From assembly GCF_029633865.1 (NCBI RefSeq), contig NC_079219.1:11088420-11152419 (forward strand): 64,000 nucleotides of DNA, given 5' to 3'. Shown piece by piece: positions 58,247-64,000 of this stretch. The stretch comes from Lampris incognitus. Lineage: Eukaryota; Chordata; Actinopteri; Lampriformes; Lampridae. Positions within the stretch are counted from its first letter, which is position 1; every line of letters begins with the position of its first letter. A program made the position numbers and the translations under genes. The notes below the pieces were generated by a model. The model was not told the origin of the DNA. It did no database searches and saw only the letters and a list, made by a program, of their open reading frames with translations.

Positions 58247-60285
58247 ACAGGGAGAGAGCAGGGAAGGGAAGACCAAGAAGAAAGCATTTTACTTAGAGCT
58301 GAATGTGATCAGTATCTGATTTCTCACCACAGATTCTAACTTGACTAAAACCTTTCTACCATCTTAACTTGGCCCAAAGCATCAAAACTAAGCGAAAAAA
58401 AAACCAACAAAATGTTTTTAGCATCGCGAAAACCAAGGGGTCTGTGTACAATGCTTATAGACATGTATGAGTAAGACCAATACTACACACACCATACGAA
58501 GCACTGAGTTTTCCTATCTGAAAGGAACTTGCCTGTGCACATGAGAATATTAATAGGGTTCGGGGAACAACAGAATGTCTTCTCCACAGGGGGGTTGGTT
58601 GTCAGAACAGTGCCCCTGCAGCTGGAAGGGATTCTGTGTCCTGCTTAAAGACACTTAGCTAGGTGGATTCTTGCTACCAGGTCCTGCACCCCCCTGCAGT
58701 CCTGCTTCTGAATGTGGGGTTGGGGGCCTCAGGAAGTTTCAACTACTATGTGCCCCCGTGTGATTGAACCGTCCACTTTTTGGACTGGCCCACCTTTGTG
58801 AAATCCCTCTGAATAAGGGAGGAAGGTCATAGCCAATCTCAAGATCAGTGTGTTTTAACTCAAACGCACGGTGCTGCTGGCCCACCAAAACAGCTGAGAA
58901 AATGTCACCTCAGTACAGGTGAACAAAGCTTTTCTTCAGCTCACGTCCACAGCAGATGTGTGGCTGTTTTTGGGGGGATTTGTATAGCTGAGCTTTAGAG
59001 AAGGGTTGTGTCGAGCAGCTCAGACATTTCATGTTCACCACAGATGGCTCAACAGAGGTGGTTTCCCTTCCAGTTTCCTAATTTGGTCAGAAGAAGAGAA
59101 TAACAAAGCAGAACTTGACTTCTCACAGTACAGCTACCCACTCCAATATCACAGAAACATATTATTCAGCGTCAAACAACAAAAGCATCTTTCAGTCACA
59201 CAGGAAATGAGACACTGTGACCACCACAGAAATAAAGCCCGAGAAGAACAGAAAGGAGTCTCATATCGGACAGAGCGGTCATTATAAACAGCACAACCCA
59301 TTGCCATTAGACGATGAGTGAACCCCAGGTTACAGAAGACAGTTAATATAGCTGGAGGGTTGCTGGTTTAAATCCTGTCTAGGTTCTGGGTGAGGGAAGT
59401 GAACAATCTTAACGGGCTGTTCTCTGAAGTTGAAAAAAAAATCTTTTCGACCTTTTTCTCAACTCTTCTTTCATTCACAGAAACTCTCTATCACCCACTT
59501 CTAGTCAGCCTCCCTCCTCCGGGCCCTAACACGACCATGAAGAATGTAGAGTCAGTTCAGGCGTTAACTCTTAACAGCTCCCCGTCTTCTTCCAGTCCAC
59601 ACAGGAAATGGATCCCATAACCCTGGTAAGGTTGGTGCCTTGCTCTAGGGACAGGTAACAGATTATGTTCCAGAATAAGAGACCTGTGGTTTTGGGAGAA
59701 GCATGAGCTCTGTCCAGTGAGGAGACTGTCTTGTCTCCAAGGTGACACTTCCTCTCCTCCCTCTCTGACATTTTTGTCCTCTGGAAGATTCCAGAGCATT
59801 ACAAACACAGCCGGCCTCCATGACACCATGGCCATAACCAGCGGCGTAATGAGCCCATCCATCCATCCATCCATCTTTATCTATCTATCTATCTGTCTGT
59901 CCATCCATCCATCCATCCACCCATCCGTCCATCCATCCGTCCAGCTGTCCAGAAACAGGCCGTCACTGTCAACCAAAAGGTTTGCAGACACTTAAAATTA
60001 AAAGGTTATGAAGGACCATGGAAATAATTTCAGTATTTTGGTTAGGTGTAAAAATAGTACCCTCAAAATAAATTTAGAACAGTTTCAAATGAAAGACTTC
60101 CAGGATCAAAAACTAGTCTGAAATGGGCCTGGCTGACTGACTAACTGACTAATTCCTCTTTATTTGAAACATTAAGACACAGCATATGACGACAAACACA
60201 CGCACACCACACGACAGACACTCTGTGCATACATACACACTTCCCATGCCACACACACCACTCTTCATACACATTACACACACAC

Positions 60286-60331
<46 letters not shown>

Positions 60332-60373
60332 ACACCACTCTAAACAAACAAATCACACAGTGTTGCCTTGCTG

Positions 60374-60466
<93 letters not shown>

Positions 60467-61300
60467 GGAAACGAGCGAGAGAGTGCACAGCCACACAACA
60501 GAAGGTAAACTGGACATGAGCCTCCAATCAAAACCCACCCAAACTCCGGTCCAAACCAGGTCTGAATACTGCAGAACCAGGTCTGAATACTGCAGAACCG
60601 GGTCTGTCAGTCCTCCAGAGCAGACACGAGGAAAACGGAAAAGGTGTGATGGCTTTCTACTTACCTCCTTCTCAGAGATGTACAGCTGGTCTCCTTTGAG
60701 GATCACGAAACGGTTTTTCCATATCTCCCGGAAAATCCCCTTCCCACAAAACTTGCGGATCCATCCGACTTTGTCGGGCTGCGTGTGGTTCTGGTTCTGG
60801 TTCTGGTCCTGCGGGCCCTGACGTGCATACAAAGAATGATCATTAAGATTCAAAAGGGGCTCGCCCGTCTTTTGTCACGGAGGTTCTGGCTCATTCTTCC
60901 GCTTCCTATTTTCTTTAAGATTTCTTTTTAATCAAGCGTGGCGGATAATTTGCCCCTTTTCTGCCTCTCGCGGTTCATTTAGAGACGGTGCAAAGCCCGC
61001 GGGGGGGGGCGCGGGGGGGTAAACAGACAAACGGATGACGGGCAAGTTTAAAACGCACTCAGTTGCTGGGATGAGTTTTATTAAAACAACGAAGAAGAGA
61101 AAACAGGTCTGCGCTATAGCGGTGTAATGTGTACCGGGGTGTCACAGTGAAACCGGGCCGGGTTATCCGGTTCCTCCCCGGACTAGAAAAAAAAAGTCCT
61201 GATCGTCTCCGCTTTTGTTCCGCAGGCCGGCTGTGAATAAAGCGGAACCGCTGAGTTCGGTTCGGATTCTTACCCGTTTGGCCGAGTTGTTCTTCTTCAT
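36607..61300 (-). CDS. plekho1: plekho1 (CKIP-1), complete, six coding exons
   Basis: Pleckstrin-homology domain containing O1, an adaptor at the plasma membrane and nucleus that in mammals binds CK2, actin capping protein, Smurf1 and others. Coding parts, minus strand: 61300-61274, 60817-60665, 42337-42197, 40927-40823, 37711-37610, 37287-36607. All junctions are phase 0; total 402 residues (human 409). Residues 1-9 [11 protein letters not shown] domain about 22-135 ([19 protein letters not shown] through the final helix [17 protein letters not shown] with its invariant Trp); capping-protein (CPI) motif [15 protein letters not shown] at about 151-165; conserved [18 protein letters not shown]; a C-terminal leucine-rich coiled coil ([34 protein letters not shown]); end YRKSMM. 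Starts in a CpG island. Tail-to-tail with anp32e as in human 1q21. Odd points: weak donor and (TG)n acceptor around intron 3, and a GC donor and (TC)n acceptor in intron 4. Confidence 0.96.
37610..37711 (-). CDS. plekho1: plekho1 exon 5: capping-protein interaction motif
   Basis: 102 nt (34 codons, in phase 0, out phase 0). Encodes VTVEDDCQ, the CPI motif [15 protein letters not shown] (fits LxHxTxxRxKxxxxR) and PTRGHLMAV. Donor GTAAGT is strong; the acceptor is CTCAG at the end of an 84 bp (TC)n run. Confidence 0.95.
37714..37797 (-). repeat. (TC)n forming the exon 5 polypyrimidine tract
   Basis: 84 bp of pure GA on the plus strand, i.e. TC in the transcript, running into the exon 5 AG. No other pyrimidine tract is present. 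Confidence 0.95.
37858..38050. repeat. Imperfect AGTAGACAGT-type minisatellite
   Basis: Tandem variants of GTAGACAGT/GGTAGTCGACAGTGG; the block GGTAGTCGACAGTGGTAGTA recurs about 109 bp apart. In plekho1 intron 4. Confidence 0.8.
38180..38272 (+). mobile_element. LINE 3' tail fragment
   Basis: Ends GATATTGGGCTATACAAATA then GAATTGACTTGACT, a common fish LINE terminus. The inverse of the same tail is at 52043-52076 and 52549-52566. Confidence 0.55.
38273..39419. other. plekho1 intron 4, unassigned
   Basis: No exon seen. The run at 39167-39230 (GATGTGCGGGTCGACCC and following) resembles one end of a fish hAT element, but no partner end was found. Confidence 0.4.
39420..39830. repeat. Dispersed retroposon-like repeat with GAAACG motif
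   Basis: The block GTTTAGTGGGAGAAACGCTT then CATCAGTCATCTAAGTGAC, followed by a stretch around ATAATGACTGAAACCAG, matches a repeat I recall from many fish genomes. It shares the motif type (GGATGAG-like plus GAAACG) seen in the foldback at 1852-2209. Right boundary uncertain. Confidence 0.45.
40181..40577 (-). mobile_element. SINE 1 type A
   Basis: Full-length minus-strand copy flanked by TATACACTTTAT (40169-40180) and TATACATTTCAT (40578-40589), 10 of 12. Internal CA tract of about 20 bp at 40312-40331 just before CATTCATACCTAGGG. The tRNA head carries a duplicated GAGGTGAC. Confidence 0.85.
40823..40927 (-). CDS. plekho1: plekho1 exon 4: end of PH domain
   Basis: 105 nt (35 codons, in phase 0, out phase 0). 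[20 protein letters not shown].. through NRILDE. Contains the last strand and the C-terminal helix of the PH domain. The acceptor GTGTGTAG closes a (TG)n run. The donor is GAG followed by GCAAGA: a GC-AG intron, with no GT nearby. Confidence 0.94.
40930..40968 (-). repeat. (TG)n abutting plekho1 exon 4 acceptor
   Basis: About 19 CA units on the plus strand (TG in the transcript), ending directly in TAG and the exon. Confidence 0.95.
41705..41890. repeat. CA and GT microsatellites in plekho1 intron 3
   Basis: (CA)n at 41705-41756 and (GT)n at 41822-41890 face each other 65 bp apart and could form a hairpin. Confidence 0.9.
42031..42093. repeat. (GT)n microsatellite, plekho1 intron 3
   Basis: About 30 GT units, about 100 bp inside intron 3 from exon 3. 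Confidence 0.95.
42197..42337 (-). CDS. plekho1: plekho1 exon 3: PH domain middle
   Basis: 141 nt (47 codons). Starts [17 protein letters not shown], then [20 protein letters not shown] ending in T. The acceptor CAG is ordinary. The donor is ACG followed by GTCTGTCTC, a weak match apart from GT, leading into CTGT repeats. Confidence 0.94.
43438..43794 (-). mobile_element. Miniature LTR element (TRIM-like) with tRNA-like LTRs
   Basis: Minus-strand element of 357 bp. The upstream LTR (43794-43694) begins TGTAAACC and ends CCCTACA. One base later is a 16 nt match to the 3' end of tRNA-Leu plus CCA (primer-binding site). Then about 100 bp of non-coding spacer with GGAGGAGGGGG as a possible polypurine tract, then the downstream LTR (about 43577-43438) ending TTCACTACA. 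The two LTRs share about 100 bp at roughly 90% identity; the upstream one lacks about 45 bp near its start. Both contain a tRNA-like part: TAGTCGACCGG (box A, 10 of 11) and GGTTCGCACCC (box B, 10 of 11). Flanks AATAT and TATAT are weak evidence of duplication. No gag or pol. Confidence 0.68.
43677..43692 (-). promoter_or_regulatory. Primer-binding site for tRNA-Leu
   Basis: TGGTGTCAGAAGTGGG on the minus strand is the exact complement of a tRNA-Leu 3' end (CCCACTTCTGACA plus CCA), one base after the LTR terminus TACA. tRNA identity from memory. Confidence 0.7.
43818..44293. mobile_element. hAT-type MITE, 476 bp
   Basis: Termini CAGAGCCGGCCC and the inverse of CAGAACCGACCC. Flanks ATAATATG (43810-43817) and GTAATGTG (44294-44301) agree at 6 of 8. 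GGGGGCC-rich near both ends. Confidence 0.7.
44227..44241 (-). promoter_or_regulatory. CTCF-like motif inside a MITE
   Basis: The minus strand reads CCAGCAGGGGGCCCC, 14 of 15 for CCASYAGRKGGCRSY. It lies in the GC-rich arm of the hAT MITE, so the match may be incidental to its composition. Confidence 0.35.
44680..45227. other. plekho1 intron 2, unassigned
   Basis: Short CA tracts at 44677-44730, otherwise no recognised element or exon. Confidence 0.4.
45228..45592 (-). mobile_element. tRNA-headed SINE 1, tail type B
   Basis: Same head and body as type A copies but with the type B tail (GATACTTTATGGACCC, GCATTTAACCCATCC) shared with 4222-4562. A run of 14 C at about 45500 interrupts the body. 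Confidence 0.75.
45593..46596. other. plekho1 intron 2 with two long CA arrays
   Basis: (CA)n at 45939-46013 and 46445-46506; otherwise nothing recognised. Confidence 0.7.
46597..47048. repeat. GATA/GACA compound array with GCTA variants
   Basis: About 450 bp of mixed GATA, GACA and GGTA units with GCTAGCTA patches. Same motif set as the array at 27985 but more interrupted. Confidence 0.95.
47049..47848. other. plekho1 intron 2, simple-repeat rich
   Basis: Contains (GT)n/(GC)n at 47172-47210 and CATA/TACA repeats at 47391-47450; no gene recognised. Confidence 0.6.
47849..48770 (+). repeat. 24 bp minisatellite, about 25 units plus decayed tail
   Basis: Unit TTTATATACTGTACAGTCTG plus GTAG. 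Units alternate between ...ATACTGTACAG... and ...ATAATGTACAG..., giving a partial 48 bp higher-order period. Regular to about 48440, then decayed GTAGTATTTATAATGTACAG units to 48770. Each unit has the palindrome TGTACA. Because the period is a multiple of three, long open frames arise on the plus strand; they are intronic to plekho1 and should not be read as a gene. Confidence 0.95.
48771..49430. other. plekho1 intron 2, unassigned
   Basis: No exon or repeat family recognised. Confidence 0.4.
49431..49837 (+). mobile_element. SINE 1 type A, plus strand, full length
   Basis: Starts GGGCGGCACGGTGGCGCAG, with box A GTGGCGCAGTGGTTAGC-like and box B GGGTTCAAGCCCC; ends in GGATGGATGGATGG. Flanked by ACATCAAAATAT (49419-49430) and ACATCAAAATGT (49838-49849), 11 of 12. 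Internal GT tract at 49658-49705. Confidence 0.9.
49850..50193. other. plekho1 intron 2, unassigned
   Basis: Nothing recognised between the SINE and the next hAT MITE. Confidence 0.4.
50202..50837. mobile_element. hAT-type MITE, 636 bp, perfect 8 bp TSD
   Basis: Inverted termini CAGTGGCGGTTGG and the inverse of CAGTGGCGGCTGG. GTTACAAC flanks both sides exactly (50194-50201 and 50838-50845). Contains a G run near 50228. Confidence 0.92.
50945..51388 (-). mobile_element. tRNA-headed SINE 2, perfect 18 bp TSD
   Basis: Complete minus-strand copy. TAAAAACAATTGTACTTT occurs exactly at 50927-50944 and 51389-51406. Box B GGTTCGAATCC is intact on the minus strand. A good reference copy for the family, about 444 bp. 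Confidence 0.93.
51389..51960. other. plekho1 intron 2, unassigned
   Basis: No element recognised. Confidence 0.4.
51961..52042 (-). mobile_element. SINE 1 type A, 3' fragment
   Basis: Starts CCATCCATCC and runs through GGATGCTGGAGCCTAGCCCA before breaking off at 52042 against a LINE tail. Minus strand. Confidence 0.75.
52077..52548 (-). mobile_element. SINE 1 type A with long internal CA tract
   Basis: Complete minus-strand copy inserted in a LINE tail: TTGTATAGCCCAATATC is repeated exactly at 52060-52076 and 52549-52565. The internal CA tract (52215-52312) is about 95 bp, against 20 bp and 48 bp in sister copies. Confidence 0.93.
52654..52712. repeat. (GT)n microsatellite
   Basis: About 29 GT units. 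Confidence 0.95.
52713..53493. other. plekho1 intron 2, unassigned
   Basis: Short CA tracts (53229-53249) and no recognised gene or element. Confidence 0.4.
53494..53936. mobile_element. MITE, probably PIF/Harbinger type
   Basis: Inverted ends GGCCCCTTTTCCACTGC and the inverse of TGCCCCTTTTCCACTGC, each bordered by TAA, a 3 bp duplication typical of Harbinger elements. The AT-rich centre has no coding. A common fish repeat by memory. Confidence 0.7.
53937..54389. other. plekho1 intron 2, unassigned
   Basis: Contains the imperfect inverted pair around AACAGGACGTTTCT and AGAAACGTCCTGT (about 54001-54075); otherwise nothing. Confidence 0.4.
54390..54524 (-). mobile_element. Solo miniature LTR with tRNA-like core, copy 2
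   Basis: 135 bp, exactly the length of the copy at 32031-32165 and highly similar in inverse orientation. CTAT occurs directly on both sides (54386-54389 and 54525-54528), a perfect 4 bp duplication. Box A TAGCCGAGCGG is intact and box B GTATCGAATCC is the same as copy 1. The TG start has mutated to TC. Confidence 0.75.
54742..54925 (+). mobile_element. SINE 2, internally deleted
   Basis: Intact tRNA-like head (GGTTCGAATCC near 54801), then a jump from GAAGCCGGATGTG to the tail AATTGG. Flanked by TACTGCTAGAGG (54730-54741) and TATTGCTAGAGG (54926-54937). About 184 bp against ~440 bp normally. Confidence 0.85.
54940..55447. other. plekho1 intron 2, unassigned
   Basis: No recognised feature. 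Confidence 0.4.
55450..56486 (+). mobile_element. Tigger/pogo-like element, internally deleted
   Basis: Ends CAGGAAGTCCTTGGGTTA and the inverse of CAGGAAGTCCCCGGATTA, both bordered by TA (55448-55449, 56487-56488). Retains the transposase N-terminus ([18 protein letters not shown], about 55680-55735) and C-terminus (open frame to 56137, [25 protein letters not shown]). Between them lies a piece reading [16 protein letters not shown] and [14 protein letters not shown] with an ATGATGATG end, which resembles the C-terminus and tail of an unrelated LINE, so a LINE fragment seems to have landed in the deletion. Confidence 0.72.
56489..56905 (+). mobile_element. tRNA-headed SINE 2, head truncated
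   Basis: Begins TTCCGTTGCCTACC, inside the tRNA-like head, exactly at the TA that borders the Tigger element. Otherwise full-length, ending at GTACAATTGGGGAG and a G/A-rich tail. Confidence 0.85.
56906..60664. other. plekho1 intron 2, 5' part
   Basis: No exon recognised. Simple repeats: ATCT/GTCT near 57187, (GA)n at 58185-58239, CCAT/ATCT near 59855-59945, (CA)n at 60281-60322 and (GT)n at 60378-60463; the last two are inverted relative to each other about 55 bp apart. The rest is unassigned. Confidence 0.6.
60665..60817 (-). CDS. plekho1: plekho1 exon 2: start of PH domain
   Basis: 153 nt (51 codons). [19 protein letters not shown], then the first PH strands ([30 protein letters not shown]). 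Acceptor CAG, donor GTAAGT. The QNQNQN part comes from GTTCTG repeats and is longer than in human. Confidence 0.96.
61274..61300 (-). CDS. plekho1: plekho1 exon 1
   Basis: 27 coding nt: MKKNNSAKR, matching the human start after its extra Met. Donor GTAAGA. ATG context CCATCATGA; the single ATG here fixes the start. Confidence 0.93.
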
Positions 61301-61601
61301 GATGGCTGGCACCGGAGCGACTCCCAGCTCCCGTTATTTTCTACAGCGGCCACGGAGACCAAAGCGGGTCTGCCCCGGATTCAGGCTAAACTCCCGAACG
61401 CTCCAGACTGCAGAGCCGCGCCGATCCTGCCCCGTTCTTCATCCGGTCCTCCTCCGGTCCGTCTGGTCCGAGTCTGTCTCATGTTCTGGCCGCCGGTCGG
61501 GCGGTCGTGTTCGTATCACCTCCCTTCAACCTCCTCCCTCTCCTCCTCGCCGGCTCTTTGGAGGAGTTCCTCCGGGCTCCTCCGCTCCCCGGCGGCTCAA
61601 C

Positions 61602-61616
61602 AGCGCCACCTACGGT
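61602..61616 (-). promoter_or_regulatory. Candidate CTCF site at plekho1 promoter
   Basis: The minus strand reads ACCGTAGGTGGCGCT, 13 of 15 for CCASYAGRKGGCRSY. Confidence 0.4.
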
Positions 61617-61631
61617 CCGAGTCTCTCCCCG

Positions 61632-61639
61632 TGACGTCA
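61632..61639. promoter_or_regulatory. CRE (ATF/CREB) palindrome
   Basis: Perfect TGACGTCA, about 330 bp upstream of the plekho1 start codon inside the CpG island. Confidence 0.55.
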
Positions 61640-61645
61640 CCTCAG

Positions 61646-62285
61646 CGAGGCGGCGAGAAGAGCTATAGAATAGATGAACTATAGAATAAGATGTAAAATG
61701 AAACAGACCACAATCTGGAAGGAAATGGGCCGTGACGTACAGTAAAACATAGAGGGAATATAGAGGGGAATGTATAATGACACCCAAAAAGAATAAAATA
61801 TCGAATTAGATATTGAATTACACACAGAAATAAGACTAAAATATAGAATCAAATACAGAGTATGAAATATGAGCTTGTGCCAAAAGTTTCAGAGGAACAG
61901 CTGCGCGTGCACGGAGGACGCGAGGAGGTTCCCGTGCATCTGTGAAGTTTCCTTTTGTTTTGTCAGATACAACAAGAGTTTATAGAGCCATTATTCAGCA
62001 TGGCACAACAGCACCGCCGCTATTCATTTATTATTGATCGTTTGTTATTCTTTCATTATATTCTTATCCAAGGCTGTTTATATTTCATTTTGATCCAACG
62101 CGAAGGCGGTATAACCGGTGTGAGGTTATCCGAACTGAGGTCAGACAGAGATCTAGTACAGCATCTCTCGGTCGTCCATTATCATTTTACCTTTCTCAAC
62201 ACGTTTCGAGTGATTTTATTGTTAGAGCTGAAATGCAGCAAACAGGAAGAAGCGCTTCTGTTGAAAGAATCATCTTACCCCCAAG

Positions 62286-62368
<83 letters not shown>

Positions 62369-63180
62369 ATAGCCTTCCAGTCTCACATCTATGACCTGGG
62401 CGATTGGGCAAAACCTCTGGCTCTTTGGATTAGGTGTGTGTGTGTGCGTGCGTGCGTGATGGATTAGGGTTTGTCTGTCAGACTTTGGAGGGGTTTGATA
62501 AAGGGGGGCACAGGGGGCAGATGGCTGCTATCAATGTAGGGCAGTGGGTCTGACACACAGAAGGCTTCTACACCCAGAGGATTTACTTAGGCTGGATGTA
62601 TGACACCCATTAAACCCCAGCACTACTACTACTACTACCACAGCTACTGTCGCTAATGCTACTGGTACTACTTAACAGACTCTTTTATCCAAAGTGATTT
62701 ACAAGAGAGTCGGTCATCAGATGAATTCATGTGCCACCCTGGAGTCATCTTACATCCCTGAATAGTGCTCATATCATAGACAAGAGCTGGTGTCAAGTGT
62801 AATTACGTGGAAGTGTTCAGCAGGTAGATTGACAGCAGTGAATAGCAGATTAAAATCATAACCAAATTACTTCTTCCAATGAAGTTCTGTACCTGTTTAA
62901 TCAGGAAGACCCTCTTTTCTTTGCCTTTCCCTCCGTTCACCTGCACTCACCCTGTTCTCCATTAAGCAATCACTCCTGCCTGTCACGAGGTGTTTTGGTC
63001 AGCCAGTTTCCTCATCTGACCAACATTTTCCGCCTGGTTTGGTCTGTAACAGCATCAGCACTATGTCGTATTAGTAGTATGTCCAACCTTTGTTTTAATC
63101 ATTTACCATTCACTTCCAGGTTAGACGCTTTTATCCACTTTGCCTTGTTTTTGTTTTTTACTTGCTGCTCAGGAGTCCAC
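61646..63180. other. plekho1 upstream region
   Basis: No gene recognised. (CA)n at 62286-62365. Open stretches here have no protein resemblance. Confidence 0.5.
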
Positions 63181-63579
63181 ACTGACCCTGTTTACACTTG
63201 GTTTTAAAATGCGTTTTGGGCGATGGGATCACAAGTGGACAGCGAGACACATCGCTGTTTACACCTGTGTCTATCATGTGTCTCCAAATGCGTCCTGCTG
63301 ACCGCTTGTGATCAGATTTCATTACTCCGAAGAAGAAGAAGAAGAAGAAGAAGAAGATTTCCTGTTACGTCCTTATCGGGGACGCATCAGGACGCATTAG
63401 CATTTACACACCAAAAGACATGTGGTCAAATGCGTCCCAGACCACCTCGGCAAGAGGTTTGAGTAACCGGTTCACAAAACGTTTTGGTGCTCGGTTACGC
63501 TTGTATGTAGCGCTGTCCACTTGTGATCCGGTCGCCCAAAAAAACGCATTTTAAAACCAAGTGTAAACGGGGTCTCAGT
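63181..63579. mobile_element. Foldback MITE, 399 bp
   Basis: Long inverted arms: the left arm (about 63181-63240) contains GTTTACACTTGGTTTTAAAA and the right arm (about 63515-63579) its complement. The arms are about 60 bp with few mismatches; a (GAA)n run at 63329-63357 lies between them. Diverged pieces of the same family occur at about 6290, 8797 and 63720-63900. Superfamily unknown. Confidence 0.8.
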
Positions 63580-64000
63580 TCGTGCTGATGAATTGTTCTT
63601 ACAGCTGCTGTTGTTTTCGTCATTCTTTCACTCCTCGGTGTCTTGGCTTTGACACAAGCCCTCGTTCAGCCCTCCTTCAGTTTTTTGAGCAGATTTCAGG
63701 GATTTCACTCGTCTTGGACCCAGGTCATGTCTGGTATTAAAATGTGTCTCGGGCGATCGAGTGTCCAAACTAGCTAAAAAGGTCAAAAGTCAGCTAAAGA
63801 TACAGGTGTGATTGCATTAAAGGCAGATTAAAAAATCTGATTACCCAAATCACATTCGGAGGTGGTCAGAGATGCGTGTGACCTGTAGGCCCCATTTACA
63901 CCTCATGTACTTAGTATACATTAAAGACTAAGAATATGTAGTCCGAGAGCTAATTAAAGCAAGAATTAACAGTTTCACAAATAGTGAAAATCAGTATATA
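63580..64000. other. Flank with decayed foldback fragments
   Basis: The stretch around GTATTAAAATGTGTCTCGGG (about 63733) and CATTCGGAGGTGGTCAGAG (about 63853) resembles inner parts of the foldback family. No gene. Confidence 0.45.

Larger units (their letters stand above)
60940..61645 (-). promoter_or_regulatory. plekho1: plekho1 CpG-island promoter
   Basis: GC- and CpG-rich block around exon 1 (61300-61274) and upstream. No TATA box recognised. Includes a perfect CRE and a CTCF-like site at its outer edge, where composition drops sharply after about 61645. Confidence 0.7.

Noticed and set aside
61955..62467. 170-residue open frame upstream of plekho1
   Set aside because: Runs through a CA repeat for a fifth of its length and resembles nothing known.

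Overview
The window is vertebrate genomic DNA, almost certainly from a teleost fish. It has long introns, GT/AG splice sites, dense CA, GATA and GA microsatellites, several Tc1-like families, L2/CR1/Rex-type LINE pieces and three tRNA-headed SINE families of the kind common in fish. Two host genes can be supported by exon-level protein matches. The plus-strand gene is anp32e (H2A.Z chaperone): its last three coding exons lie between 8894 and 18973 and its 3' end is near 20.4 kb; the leucine-rich-repeat exons lie left of the window. The minus-strand gene is plekho1 (CKIP-1): all six coding exons lie between 61300 and 36607 and give a 402-residue protein. The genes converge tail to tail, the arrangement I recall for PLEKHO1 and ANP32E on human 1q21.

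Layout. 1-8.9 kb: a 5'-truncated LINE carrying a foldback insertion, a decayed hAT transposase, a second LINE, SINEs, and the intron before the first visible anp32e exon. 8.9-20.4 kb: anp32e, with an 8.5 kb intron holding a Tc1 copy that has a single in-frame stop, a Harbinger remnant and LINE pieces. 20.4-36.6 kb: intergenic. It holds a stack of three Tc1 families (one scrambled by inversions, one with an intact DD36E transposase), a CpG-rich island with an RFX-type X-box, a ~960 bp GATA/GACA array forming the tail of a second LINE copy, and nested insertions in that LINE. 36.6-61.3 kb: plekho1, whose 18.3 kb intron 2 is packed with SINEs, hAT elements, minisatellites and a miniature LTR element. 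61.3-64 kb: plekho1 promoter island and upstream sequence with a terminal foldback element.

The most unusual items are: (1) a 357 bp miniature LTR element with a tRNA-Leu primer-binding site whose LTRs contain a tRNA-like internal promoter, with two 135 bp solo LTRs of the same group elsewhere in the window; (2) hammerhead-like motifs in the arms of a foldback retroposon; (3) plekho1 exons 4 and 5, both in-frame cassettes, whose 3' splice sites sit directly on (TG)n and (TC)n microsatellites and whose shared intron is GC-AG; (4) the scrambled Tc1; (5) the orphan CpG island. All coordinates were read by eye; family names rest on remembered motifs, not searches.
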